Counted from the stretch's first letter, positions 32,202 to 40,586 are shown. The stretch is DNA of 56,120 nt from an uncultured Ruminococcus sp. (GCA_946413815.1 CAMKMD010000020.1:1-56120); one strand, 5' to 3'. Numbers and translations: made by a program. Notes: generated by a model from the sequence alone, not told the origin.

Positions 32202-34526
32202 TCACATATTGAAACGTCGGCCGAGGTAGTTTTTTTCGAATTCGTCTGCGGGCATCGGCTTTGCGAAGTAGTAGCCCTGGAAGATATCGCAGCCGTACTG
32301 TGTGAGGTATTCCACCTGTTCCTTTTCCTCCACGCCCTCAGTGATAACCTCGAGCCGGAGCTTCTTGGCAAGTGATATGACCATCTTCAGGATATCCTGA
32401 CTGCGTTCCTTGTTGTCTGTCTCGCTCAGGAATCCCATATCGATCTTCAGTACATCAACTGTCATATCCTTCAGGGTATTGAGCGAGGAGTAGCCGCTTC
32501 CGAAATCATCGATCTCTATTATGAAGCCTGCCTGCCTGAACCGCTCGATGAGCTTGAGCTGTGATTCGGGCTGATCCATTATAGCCGTCTCGGTTATCTC
32601 AAGGTGGAGCGCTGACGGCGGTATCGCATACTTCCGGCAGAGACCGGTTATTATGCCGTATACATCGATCATGCAGAAATCCTTCTGTGATATGTTGACG
32701 GCGAGGTAATTGGAGAGCTTTCCTGCTTTGCGCCATCTGCTGAGTATCCTGCAGGCAGTCTCCCATATATAGATATCGAGCCGGCATATTAGTCCTGTAT
32801 GCTCGAGTATCGGTATGAACAGCGCCGGCGGGATCCTTCCCTCTCTCGGGTGCATCCAGCGGACGAGAGCTTCGCCTCCGCGGATGCCTCCGTCGGTGCC
32901 GACCTGCGGCTGGATGAAGACGGCGAACTGGCCGCCCTGAAGAGCATCATCGAATTCTCCGATGACTTTCTGCTCGTTCATATAGTTCTCGCGCATCCGG
33001 CTATCGTAGTAGGCAACGATATTCTCATAGCTGTCCTTGATGGATTTGATCGCAAGGCAGGCACGGTCGCACATGACTGATATCCTGAGGCTGCGGTCGG
33101 TTATTTCGTATACACCTATATGAACGTGCACCTTGAAGGTTCCCTCGGAGAACTCATCGAGGAAGCCGCTGACTGCGGAGTACTCGTTGAGGATATGATC
33201 TTCGTTGAAGCGCTCGGTAGGCATACAGAGCACGAAGCGGTCAGCGGTAAGGCGGCCGTATTCGCACTTGTTTCCGGCGATTTTCTTTGTGATCTCCGCA
33301 AGCTTCTGCAGCAGGCGGTCACCGGCATCAACGCCGAAAACGTCGTTGATTATCTTGAAGCTCTTGACGTCGGCGCATACCATGTAGTATGTCCTTTCTG
33401 TGTCGGAATCTATGCGTGTCCGTGTGCGGCTGTAGAAGTCGTCACGGTTCGGGATGTCGGTCAGCAGATCGTGGGTCGCACGGTATCGCTCGGCCTCGAG
33501 CTTGCTGTATTCATCTGTCCGGTCGTGTATGAAGAAGAAGCAGCCGAGGTAGTTCATAGCCTTGTCGTATATCTTCTGGAAGGATACGTTGTAGTATCGC
33601 TCGCTGCCGGAGACAGTCCTCTGCGATTCCCACTGCTTCTTTTCTATGGCATCAGTTATCTCCTGCTCTTCAAGCCAGGTCTGTACCTGCTTTTCAATTG
33701 CACCCAGGTCGTTTCCGTCCTCGCAGAAGCTGCGGGCGGTATTGTTGGCGTATACGCATCTGCCGTCGATATCCATGCAGATGATACCGTCCTTCATGCC
33801 GGCGATAGTAAAGAACAGCAGGCTTTCGAGGAGGCCTCTCGGGATGTACACGAGTGAGAAGAAACAGACCATGAAGGCAAGCACAGGGTAGAATACCACG
33901 CTGTAGTCAAATTTGAGGGATCTGTTGAGCGAGAGGGCGTGTGTGCAGAGAGTTATGAAAAGGACAAGGAGGATACCGGCATATTTTACCTTGTATATCC
34001 TCGGTGAGCTTATGATCTTTCTTGCCAGTACGGAAGTGATGAGCATTACCATGAAATATACCAGCAGAAGATGATAGTAATAGGCTATGCCGCGGTCGGC
34101 GACATGATGGAAGAGCTTTCCGGCATTGTCGGGTATCGGTTCAGCACGGAACATTATCTTCACAAACAGGTTTACGATCAGCAGCAGGCCGTCAATACCC
34201 GTTGCGATCATAAGGTGCTGCTTTTCTTTCGGGCTGCGTTCCTTTATACCCGTGAAACGCCGGACGAAATCAAGCATCAGGAACATCACTGCATCCACGA
34301 GGAAATGATAGCATCCGAACGTGAACAGAGACATTTTTTCATTCTGGAACAGTATTGCAGCCGCATAGGAGCCCACAGCGAGGAAGGTACAGATGGTAAG
34401 CCTCTTGACCTGTCTATCGATCGGGTTCCTTGTCGGATAGGTAATGCAGTAGATAAAGCAGCCCAGAATGAACAAAGCTGACAGTATCAGTACAGCTGTA
34501 AAACACCAGATCAATTCAATCACCAT
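32202..34526 (-). CDS. Membrane PAS - degenerate GGDEF - EAL protein
   Basis: Likely cyclic-di-GMP phosphodiesterase, 774 residues. Residues 1-230 hold about seven hydrophobic helices, as in histidine-kinase 7TM sensor domains. A PAS-like domain spans about 235-345. The GGDEF domain (345-510) is degenerate: 'TADRF' (427-431) stands in for GGDEF, so it should not make cyclic di-GMP and may only bind GTP. The EAL domain (525-774) keeps its active residues: 'EALVRW' (552), 'EITETAIM', 'IEIDDFGSGYSSL' and 'VLKIDMGFL', with 'TEGVEEKEQ' near the end. A consensus promoter precedes it; the ribosome site is poor. With the cyclase next to it the pair could set opposite ends of one signal, which is an inference. 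Confidence 0.93.
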   Translation of the reverse strand: MVIELIWCFTAVLILSALFILGCFIYCITYPTRNPIDRQVKRLTICTFLAVGSYAAAILFQNEKMSLFTFGCYHFLVDAVMFLMLDFVRRFTGIKERSPKEKQHLMIATGIDGLLLIVNLFVKIMFRAEPIPDNAGKLFHHVADRGIAYYYHLLLVYFMVMLITSVLARKIISSPRIYKVKYAGILLVLFITLCTHALSLNRSLKFDYSVVFYPVLAFMVCFFSLVYIPRGLLESLLFFTIAGMKDGIICMDIDGRCVYANNTARSFCEDGNDLGAIEKQVQTWLEEQEITDAIEKKQWESQRTVSGSERYYNVSFQKIYDKAMNYLGCFFFIHDRTDEYSKLEAERYRATHDLLTDIPNRDDFYSRTRTRIDSDTERTYYMVCADVKSFKIINDVFGVDAGDRLLQKLAEITKKIAGNKCEYGRLTADRFVLCMPTERFNEDHILNEYSAVSGFLDEFSEGTFKVHVHIGVYEITDRSLRISVMCDRACLAIKSIKDSYENIVAYYDSRMRENYMNEQKVIGEFDDALQGGQFAVFIQPQVGTDGGIRGGEALVRWMHPREGRIPPALFIPILEHTGLICRLDIYIWETACRILSRWRKAGKLSNYLAVNISQKDFCMIDVYGIITGLCRKYAIPPSALHLEITETAIMDQPESQLKLIERFRQAGFIIEIDDFGSGYSSLNTLKDMTVDVLKIDMGFLSETDNKERSQDILKMVISLAKKLRLEVITEGVEEKEQVEYLTQYGCDIFQGYYFAKPMPADEFEKNYLGRRFNM

Positions 34527-34605
34527 TTATCGGCCGCCCCGATGCGGACGGCACCTGTCAGCGCACCGGAAACGGTCTCCGGCACGGTCGAATATCCTTT
34601 CATTT

Positions 34606-34634
34606 ATTTTAACATAATATCCCGTGAATGTCAA
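34606..34634 (-). promoter_or_regulatory. Promoter of the GGDEF-EAL gene
   Basis: TTGACA and TAAAAT with 17-bp spacing on the minus strand. Confidence 0.75.
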
Positions 34635-34688
34635 GGAATTGTGCGAAAAACAGGATAGTTCCCGACTGCCGGAGGTGTTCCCCGGCGG

Positions 34689-34737
34689 GGCAGAAAAGCA
34701 ATGCCCGCAGGCGGCCTGTAAAAGGCTTCCTGCGGGC
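34689..34737 (-). terminator. Terminator of the TetR/GH36-like operon
   Basis: GCCCGCAGG/CCTGCGGGC make a 9-bp stem with an 17-nt loop, then ATTGCTTTTC on the minus strand, starting 6 bp after the stop codon. Confidence 0.65.
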
Positions 34738-34743
34738 GGTATA

Positions 34744-36390
34744 TTATAACTTATAGTCTCGCTGGAGCTCTCTTTCGCCTATGCGGTACTCCACACGGAG
34801 CGAGTTACCGTAAAGACCGGCGGAGATGACTGATGCAGTGCGCATCGTCTTCATTCCCGAGAGCAGGCGGAGCTGATCCTGCGAGTAGGCGGAGGCGTCG
34901 TCCGGCGAGGAGAGGATCTCTCCCGCTGCTGCGTTGACCTCGCAGAGCATTTGCTTCTGCCGCATGGTAAGGCCGGCGCCGGAAAGGAGGTATCCTCCCG
35001 CAGTGCTAATGAATGCGCGGCCGCTGAGCTGACGGCGGAATACAGCGCTGAGTATGCTGCTCCTTGCGCCGGCGCGTTCTCTCTGTGAGAATCCCATGAT
35101 ACTGCGTCCGTCCCATGAGGAGCCGGCAGCGCAGCTCACCATACAGAGGTCTGTACGTCCGAAGGCGGAGGCCAGCGGCACATCACAGGCGAGTATCACA
35201 GCGCCGGAGGTTATCTCCCGCAGGAATCCCATAGCCTCAGCCATAAGCTGTCCGCGTGTCATATCACGGCGGGGAGCTATGCAGGCGGCATAGAGATATC
35301 CGAGCTTCAGGAAACTGAATCCCCATTCGCATATTACGGTGCTGAACACCTGTCTCAGGTGCTCACGCACCTCCTTGTTCATTATATCAAGGGCATAGAG
35401 AGTGCCGCGGTCGTAGCCGGCCTTCAGCCATTCCCCGTCCTGATCCTTTGCTATCCAGTTCCGGTGTTCCTGCCATATCTCAGAATCCTCGCCGCATACG
35501 AAGGGTGCGAGCCATAGCCCGGGGATAAGGCCTTCGCCGGATATCTGCTTCGCTATGGGCGCTATACCGAGAGGGAAGCGTGAACTGTCCGGGGTGAGCC
35601 AGTCTCCGAAGGCGGACTGATGTCCCTTGTCTATGAGGAAGACCTCTGCGCCGAGGGGCTGTCCCCTGACTTCTGAAAGCGCATCGAGTACAGTCTTCTC
35701 ATCCGTGCCTGCTCTGCTGCGGCTGCGGCATTCAAATACTGACGCCGGAGCGCTGTCGGAGCAGGGCTTTATACCGAGCTGACGGAAATACCCGTCAAAT
35801 ACCTCTTCCTCCGTGCCCTCTGTGAGGAAGAGCTTCAGTCCTTCACAGAAGCCTTCGGTATACAGGCCGGAGCAGTCCTTCTCGAATACTATCTCGTCCC
35901 TGTTCGTGTCTGTGCGTATCACAGTGAAGCCGGAGTCCTCCGCAAGGGATCCGAGGAAGGTGAAGCTCTCTCCGCTGCGGATATAGCCGTAGGAGAAGCC
36001 GTGAAGCTTTCCCTCCTCCTTGCTGTATTCAGCGAAGCCGTAGTCGCCGTACTGTGCAAGGCAGTAGTTGTCGATGACGGCGGGAGGGATGTATTCGAGC
36101 CCCTTCATCCTCTCGTGTATGGTATACTCCCGGCTCTCTGTTGCTGACTGATATCCGTTCAGGAAGATGCGGTCTGTCTCACGGAAGCTGCGCCTGAACA
36201 CGGCAGCGAGCTTGACTATCTTCACAGGCACCTGTGAGGTCAGCGAGGCGCTGAAGACATCTCCTGAGGTGCTGATATCGAACGAGAGAATATCGTTTGC
36301 AAAGCTGCGGGAGGTGCTTACGGATAAGCGCTCTGCCCCTGTTTCATTTCCGATCATGCAGACGAGCTGCACAGTTCTGAGTTCAAGCAT
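34744..36390 (-). CDS. GH36 alpha-galactosidase-like protein lacking catalytic Asp residues
   Basis: A cytoplasmic protein of 548 residues, shorter than typical GH36 enzymes (about 700). The order matches GH36: an N-terminal beta-sandwich (1-220) and a TIM barrel (230-500) with 'FLIDKGHQSAFGDWLTPD', 'FPLGIAPIAKQISGEGLIPG' and 'LWLAPFVCGEDS'. The usual nucleophile motif 'KLDFLYA' reads 'KLGYLYA' with Gly364 instead of Asp, and the acid/base region 'RIGPDxAPYW' reads 'MVSCAAGSSW' with no Asp. 'DDGWQ' is 'DKGHQ'. Both catalytic Asp therefore appear lost, so it may be a pseudoenzyme used for sugar binding or regulation. GGAGG precedes the ATG. It is 14 bp behind a TetR gene, forming an operon. 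Confidence 0.82.
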   Translation of the reverse strand: MLELRTVQLVCMIGNETGAERLSVSTSRSFANDILSFDISTSGDVFSASLTSQVPVKIVKLAAVFRRSFRETDRIFLNGYQSATESREYTIHERMKGLEYIPPAVIDNYCLAQYGDYGFAEYSKEEGKLHGFSYGYIRSGESFTFLGSLAEDSGFTVIRTDTNRDEIVFEKDCSGLYTEGFCEGLKLFLTEGTEEEVFDGYFRQLGIKPCSDSAPASVFECRSRSRAGTDEKTVLDALSEVRGQPLGAEVFLIDKGHQSAFGDWLTPDSSRFPLGIAPIAKQISGEGLIPGLWLAPFVCGEDSEIWQEHRNWIAKDQDGEWLKAGYDRGTLYALDIMNKEVREHLRQVFSTVICEWGFSFLKLGYLYAACIAPRRDMTRGQLMAEAMGFLREITSGAVILACDVPLASAFGRTDLCMVSCAAGSSWDGRSIMGFSQRERAGARSSILSAVFRRQLSGRAFISTAGGYLLSGAGLTMRQKQMLCEVNAAAGEILSSPDDASAYSQDQLRLLSGMKTMRTASVISAGLYGNSLRVEYRIGERELQRDYKL

Positions 36391-36404
36391 AGTATTTCCT
36401 CCGC

Positions 36405-37055
36405 TCAGTTGTCTTTTCTGAGATACATGGTGCCCGCCTCTATGATGAGCTCCATCTCGGCCTTTGCGATGGAGAAGTCATCGGAGGGGAGAAGCTCTCT
36501 CTGCACAAGCTTCTTGCTCAGCTCCATGAGCGTATGTCCGAAGCTTACATAGAAGAGCTTGATATCTATATTGTCACGGACTGTGCCGTCCTCGATGCCC
36601 TTCATATAGGAGGCTTCGAACACGGGATAGAAGTTGATTATGGACTGGTCATATTCCCTTAAAGCATCCTTAGGAACATTCTCGGAGAGGATGAGCAGGT
36701 CGAACTCCCCGAGGAGCTTCAGGAACCTGGGATGGGACTCGAAGAGGATGACGTACATCCTCATCAGCTCCGTCAGCTGTCTGATGCCGGGCTGCCTGCG
36801 GAAAGAACTCGATTCAAAGATGCCTCCGAGCATGGAACGGATGTCGTTCCAGAGATGCGTCATTGCAGCGATGGTTATGCCTGTCTTGGTGCCGAAATAA
36901 CGGTAGAGCGTAGCCACACCGATACAGCATTCATCGGCGATATCGGTCATTTTAACAGCTTCTATGCCGTCGCGCAGGAACATCTCAGCACTTACCTGCA
37001 CGGCTCTTTCGATTCGTTTTCCCCTTATGCTGTTTGTATTGATATCGTTATACAC
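36405..37055 (-). CDS. TetR-family transcriptional regulator
   Basis: A 216-residue DNA-binding protein. The N-terminal helix-turn-helix (18-65) reads 'AEMFLRDGIEAVKMTDIADECCIGVATLYRYF' in two helices, the TetR signature. The C-terminal ligand domain (70-216) is helical and unlike well-known subfamilies. The start is a GTG at 37055, placed 7 bp after AGGAGG. It heads an operon with the GH36-like gene. A perfect inverted repeat overlaps the promoter -10 box, so it probably represses itself and its partner. The ligand is unknown; given the partner it might be a galactoside. Confidence 0.92.
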   Translation of the reverse strand: MYNDINTNSIRGKRIERAVQVSAEMFLRDGIEAVKMTDIADECCIGVATLYRYFGTKTGITIAAMTHLWNDIRSMLGGIFESSSFRRQPGIRQLTELMRMYVILFESHPRFLKLLGEFDLLILSENVPKDALREYDQSIINFYPVFEASYMKGIEDGTVRDNIDIKLFYVSFGHTLMELSKKLVQRELLPSDDFSIAKAEMELIIEAGTMYLRKDN

Positions 37056-37096
37056 TTCAAAACCTCCTTGAGCTGCCGTGATAGTTAAGTAATATC

Positions 37097-37137
37097 ATAT
37101 GATAGATAAGTCTATCATATTTTACGGGTTTTGTCAA
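37097..37137 (-). promoter_or_regulatory. TetR promoter and operator
   Basis: TTGACA (37132-37137) and TAGACT (37109-37114) with 17-bp spacing on the minus strand. The -10 box sits in a perfect inverted repeat with 10-bp arms (ATATGATAGA/TCTATCATAT, 37097-37120) and a 4-bp centre, the right size and place for a TetR dimer operator. Confidence 0.75.
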
Positions 37138-37170
37138 TACCTTTCACGTATTGTCATGCGGGGAGAAAGG

Positions 37171-37199
37171 AAAAAGGCGGACGAAGGGGCCGTCCGCCT
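37171..37199 (-). terminator. Terminator of the DUF1508 gene
   Basis: AGGCGGACG/CGTCCGCCT, loop 7 nt, followed by TTTTT on the minus strand. Confidence 0.85.
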
Positions 37200-37211
37200 G
37201 TGTTATCTCTG

Positions 37212-37589
37212 TCAGTCCTGACCGGGCTCAGCTACGGGAGAATCCGCATTCTTGCGGACGCTCTCAATGCCGTTCTGGCAGCTGTCCTTGCGTACATAGC
37301 CTTCGCTTACAGCGAGGATAACGTCGTCAGCGCCCTTGAGACGGAAACGGAACTCGCCGGCTTTGTCGGAATAGAGCTCGAACTTAGGGGCCTTTTCAGC
37401 CTTGCAGTCAGAGGAGGTCTGGTCCTCGGTTGCGGCGGCAGGAGCTGATGCAGCAACAGCAGCTATGACAGCCTTTACTGAGTCGATGTCCGGAAATACC
37501 TTGCTGCCGGTCGCAACGACCTGACCGTTAACGGCCTTGAGGCTGAAGGTATAGCCTGTACCTGATTCCTTGATAACGAATTTTCCCAT
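37212..37589 (-). CDS. DUF1508 (YegP-like) protein
   Basis: A 125-residue cytoplasmic protein. The N-terminal unit 'GKFVIKESGTGYTFSLKAVNG' (split at about 2-22) with 'QVVATGSKVFPDIDSVKAVI', and the second half with 'PKFELYSDKAGEFRFRLKG' and 'ILAVSEGYVRKDSCQNGIESVRKNA', follow the DUF1508 pattern of two small beta-sheet repeats, separated by an Ala-rich linker (45-65). DUF1508 proteins are widespread and of unknown function. An upstream ATG at 37661 is in frame, but AAAGGTG fits the ATG at 37589, and the family N-terminus starts there; the longer version would overlap the promoter. Strong promoter and terminator suggest high independent expression. Confidence 0.88.
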   Translation of the reverse strand: MGKFVIKESGTGYTFSLKAVNGQVVATGSKVFPDIDSVKAVIAAVAASAPAAATEDQTSSDCKAEKAPKFELYSDKAGEFRFRLKGADDVILAVSEGYVRKDSCQNGIESVRKNADSPVAEPGQD

Positions 37590-37632
37590 AATGATCAACA
37601 CCTTTCTGCGAAATCGGTTAATTTGTACTATT

Positions 37633-37661
37633 ATTATAGCCTTATTGCAACGAAATGTCAA
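37633..37661 (-). promoter_or_regulatory. Promoter of the DUF1508 gene
   Basis: Perfect TTGACA and TATAAT with 17-bp spacing on the minus strand, 43 bp before the chosen start. Confidence 0.85.
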
Positions 37662-37746
37662 TAGCTTTTACAAAAATAAAATAAAATTATTTTCAGCTTT
37701 AAGCTACCGGTCATCGGCCTTCGGCTGTCAGCTTTTCTGCACAGAC

Positions 37747-37778
37747 AAAAAAGCCGCAGGCATAAACGCCTGCGGCTT
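37747..37778 (-). terminator. Terminator of glnN
   Basis: AGCCGCAGGC/GCCTGCGGCT with a 6-nt loop, followed by TTTTTT on the minus strand. Confidence 0.85.
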
Positions 37779-37785
37779 TGTCTCA

Positions 37786-39891
37786 TTATACGGAGAAAAG
37801 AAGTGTGGTGTATGCCGGCAGCGGCCATGCCTTTGCGCTGACGTTTGTCTCAGTCTCGTCAACGATTGCACGGAGAGTCTGCATCTGTGTGAATACCACG
37901 TCACGGTAGTAACGGGCCATAGAGAGGCCGTTCTCCATATCCTGCGCAGCAATGACCTTCTCCTCAAGTGCTGCTGTTTCCTTGTATATACCCTCTGTAA
38001 GAGCGGAAAGCTTGGAAGCAAGCTCCTTCTCCACAACGGAGCTGATACCCATTGCGTTCTTGGATGAACCGGTATCGCATATCTCCTTCGTGTAACTGAG
38101 TACAGCCGGGAGTATCTGCTTCTTTACCATGTCTATCATGGTGAGCGCCTCGATGTTCAGCACCTTGCTGTAGTTCTCAAGCAGCACCTCTGTACGTGCA
38201 TTCAGTTCTGCCTCGGTGTATACCTTGAACTTCTCGAAGAGAGCAACGCTCTTGGGAGTGATGTACTCGGGGAGCGCATCGGGGGTGGAAACGAGGTTCG
38301 GGAGCTTTCTGACATTTACAGCCTCCTCGAGCCATTCGTCGGAGTAGCCGTTTCCGTTGTAGATGATGGCCTTGTGCTCTGTGATTATGCGGGCAAGGAG
38401 CTTCTTGAGGTCGTGCTTGAAATCTGTTGAGCCCTCGAGCTCGTCAGCTATCTGGCTGAGCTCTTCTGCAACGATGGTATTTATAATAGTATTGGTGCAG
38501 GAGATGGAATCAGCCGAGCCGAGCATACGGAACTCGAACTTGTTGCCTGTGAAGGCGAAGGGAGAGGTACGGTTGCGGTCGGTGGTATCCTTCGGGAAAT
38601 CGGGGAGCACATCTACGCCGATCTCAAAGGTCTTGTCATCTGTGGAGCGGTACTTCTCACCGACTTCGAGTGCATCGATAACGCCCTGGAGCTCTGTGCC
38701 GATGAACATGGATACTATGGCCGGAGGAGCCTCGTTCGCACCGAGTCTGTGATCGTTTCCGGCAGAGGCGGCTGAGAGTCTCAGCAGGGAAGCATACTCA
38801 TGGACACCCTTGATTATAGCGCAGAGGAAGGTGAGGAACTGGAGGTTATCCTGCGGATCATCACCGGGATCGAGAAGGTTCTGTCCGTCATTGGAGGACA
38901 TTGACCAGTTGTTGTGCTTGCCGGAGCCGTTGACGCCTGCAAAGGGCTTCTCGTGGAGGAGACAGTAAAGACCGTGCTTTACAGCTACCTTCTTCATGAT
39001 CTCCATGGTGAGCTGATTGTGGTCAGCTGCGATATTTGTATTGGTGAAAACGGGTGCCAGCTCATGCTGTGCAGGAGCTACCTCGTTGTGCTTGGTCTTG
39101 GCGTATACACCCAGCTTCCAGAGCTCCTCGTCAAGGTCCTTCATATAATCGGAAACTCTCTGCTTGATGTTTCCGTAGTAGTGGTCCTCGAGCTCCTGTC
39201 CCTTGGGAGGCTTTGCGCCGAAGAGAGTGCGGCCTGTGATGACGAGATCCTCGCGGGCATCGTAGTACTTCTTGTCAATGAGGAAATACTCCTGCTCGGG
39301 GCCTACTGTAGTAGTAACTCTTGTAGCGCTGGTGTTGCCGAAGAGACGGAGGATACGGAGCGCCTGCTCACTGAGCACCTCCATTGAACGGAGGAGGGGA
39401 GTCTTCTTGTCGAGCGTTTCGCCGGTGTATGAAGTGAAGGCAGTAGGAATGTACAGAGAGCCGTCCTTTACGAAGGCGTTTGAGGTAGGATCCCATGCGG
39501 TGTAGCCTCTTGCCTCGAAGGTGGAGCGAAGTCCGCCTGAGGGGAAGGATGAAGCATCAGCCTCGCCCTTGACGAGCTCCTTGCCCGAGAATTCGAGGAG
39601 GATGCCGCCTCTTTCAGCGGGATTGAGGAAGGCGTCGTGCTTCTCTGCGGTAACGCCTGTCATGGGCTGGAACCAGTGGGTATAATGTGTAGCGCCCTTC
39701 TCGATAGCCCATTCCTTCATTGCGTGTGCAACAGCACCTGCGATCTCGGGAGCGAGAGGACAGCCGAGCTTCTTGGTCTTGCGGACAGCTCTGTATACAT
39801 CTCTCGGCAGTCTTTCACGCATTACCTTGTCGCTGAAAACATTGCAGCCGAAAAAGTCAGCTACATTATACTCCTTATTGATCTCTGACAT
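37786..39891 (-). CDS. glnN: Type III glutamine synthetase GlnN
   Basis: ATP-dependent synthesis of glutamine from glutamate and ammonia, 701 residues, the size of the GSIII class, which is not related closely in length to GSI (about 450). The N-terminal GSIII domain has 'DKVMRERLPRDVYRAV' and 'THYTHWFQPMTG'. The catalytic part has 'EFSGKELVKGEADASSFPSGG', 'GPEQEYFLID', 'EVAPAQHELAPVF', 'GVNGSGKHNNWS' and 'GANEAPPAIVSMF' (each shown in part). The C-terminus is the V-shaped helical domain. GSIII is typical of Bacteroidetes, ruminococci and some clostridia. GGAGG precedes the ATG. It is monocistronic, with a consensus promoter and a leader of about 115 nt that has a terminator-like hairpin. Confidence 0.96.
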   Translation of the reverse strand: MSEINKEYNVADFFGCNVFSDKVMRERLPRDVYRAVRKTKKLGCPLAPEIAGAVAHAMKEWAIEKGATHYTHWFQPMTGVTAEKHDAFLNPAERGGILLEFSGKELVKGEADASSFPSGGLRSTFEARGYTAWDPTSNAFVKDGSLYIPTAFTSYTGETLDKKTPLLRSMEVLSEQALRILRLFGNTSATRVTTTVGPEQEYFLIDKKYYDAREDLVITGRTLFGAKPPKGQELEDHYYGNIKQRVSDYMKDLDEELWKLGVYAKTKHNEVAPAQHELAPVFTNTNIAADHNQLTMEIMKKVAVKHGLYCLLHEKPFAGVNGSGKHNNWSMSSNDGQNLLDPGDDPQDNLQFLTFLCAIIKGVHEYASLLRLSAASAGNDHRLGANEAPPAIVSMFIGTELQGVIDALEVGEKYRSTDDKTFEIGVDVLPDFPKDTTDRNRTSPFAFTGNKFEFRMLGSADSISCTNTIINTIVAEELSQIADELEGSTDFKHDLKKLLARIITEHKAIIYNGNGYSDEWLEEAVNVRKLPNLVSTPDALPEYITPKSVALFEKFKVYTEAELNARTEVLLENYSKVLNIEALTMIDMVKKQILPAVLSYTKEICDTGSSKNAMGISSVVEKELASKLSALTEGIYKETAALEEKVIAAQDMENGLSMARYYRDVVFTQMQTLRAIVDETETNVSAKAWPLPAYTTLLFSV

Positions 39892-39928
39892 AAGATACCT
39901 CCATAAAAAATACGTTCCGGTGCACGAC

Positions 39929-39950
39929 GAAAAAGCAGGATCTGCCCTGC
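39929..39950 (-). promoter_or_regulatory. Terminator-like hairpin in the glnN leader
   Basis: GCAGG-6 nt-CCTGC followed at once by TTTTT on the minus strand, midway in the leader. It could act as an attenuator; a second T-run (TATTTTTT) stands just before GGAGG. No named riboswitch was recognised. Confidence 0.45.
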
Positions 39951-40014
39951 ATAAGATAACCGCAACCGAAACGCCATTGTTTCCATTGATATTTACTTAA
40001 AACCTATACTAACT

Positions 40015-40043
40015 ATTATAGTCGCAAGACGGCGCTTTGTCAA
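40015..40043 (-). promoter_or_regulatory. Promoter of glnN
   Basis: Perfect TTGACA and TATAAT with 17-bp spacing on the minus strand. Confidence 0.85.
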
Positions 40044-40187
40044 TAGGTTTCCGGGGCTTTAGTGACCTTGAACGAAATCAGGGGATACTGGGCGGGAAAT
40101 ATAGAGCTTTTGGGCGATATGCAGTCCTGTGAGCCGGTCTGGCTTTTGGTTAAAACAAAGAAATAAATATTTTTTCATATGATAGGC

Positions 40188-40216
40188 TTGACATTCATCT
40201 GCGTTTGGTGTATAAT
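40188..40216 (+). promoter_or_regulatory. Promoter of tRNA-Thr
   Basis: Perfect TTGACA and TATAAT with 17-bp spacing, 13 bp before the tRNA. Confidence 0.88.
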
Positions 40217-40229
40217 AAATGATGTTGGT

Positions 40230-40305
40230 GCTGATGTGGCACAGTCGGTAGCGCAACGCCTTGGTAAGGCGTAGGTCGTCGGTTCAAGTCCGATCATCAG
40301 CTCCA
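40230..40305 (+). tRNA. tRNA-Thr (anticodon GGT)
   Basis: The 76-nt sequence folds as a cloverleaf: acceptor GCTGATG/CATCAGC, anticodon loop with GGT in CTTGGTAAG, T-loop TTCAAGT, and an encoded CCA end. Promoter before and terminator after show a single-tRNA transcript. Confidence 0.96.
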
Positions 40306-40308
40306 GAA

Positions 40309-40338
40309 AGCTGTATCCCTTGGGGATGCAGCTTTTTT
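40309..40338 (+). terminator. tRNA-Thr terminator, copy 1
   Basis: AGCTGTATCCC pairs with GGGGATGCAGCT, then TTTTTT. A near-identical hairpin recurs at 40456, beyond the repeat. Confidence 0.8.
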
Positions 40339-40340
40339 GT

Positions 40341-40454
40341 TTTTGAATTCACCCCACAAGGGCTTTCAGCCCTTGACCTGACCAAATGGGCGCGCCCCTT
40401 TGGAATCCCAAACGTTTGGTTTTATCGCTGAAACTACCTTTTTTTGACAAGCTG
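40341..40454. repeat. Intergenic repeat family II, copy B
   Basis: Holds AAGGGCTTTCAGCCCTT, GGGCGCGCCC, the perfect palindrome CCAAACGTTTGG (40408-40419) and the end TTTTTTTGACAAGCTGG. It matches, inverted, the copy at 55964-56065 over about 100 bp with few changes, and the last 45 bp of the copy ending at 25763. No ORF. Confidence 0.85.
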
Positions 40455-40455
40455 G

Positions 40456-40483
40456 AGCTGTATCCTTTGGGATGCAGCTTTTT
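40456..40483 (+). terminator. tRNA-Thr terminator, copy 2
   Basis: AGCTGTATCC/GGATGCAGCT followed by TTTTTA; differs from copy 1 by only a few bases. The two copies flank the family II repeat. Confidence 0.75.
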
Positions 40484-40557
40484 ATGTATATCCCACAAGT
40501 AACCGCACACACGTATATATATATCGACCAAATACTAATGTTGTTTATAGAAAACAA

Positions 40558-40586
40558 TTGACAGCATTTATGGATTGTGATATAGT
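40558..40586 (+). promoter_or_regulatory. Promoter of the LRR-dockerin gene
   Basis: TTGACA and TATAGT with 17-bp spacing, 66 bp before the chosen ATG. Confidence 0.75.
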
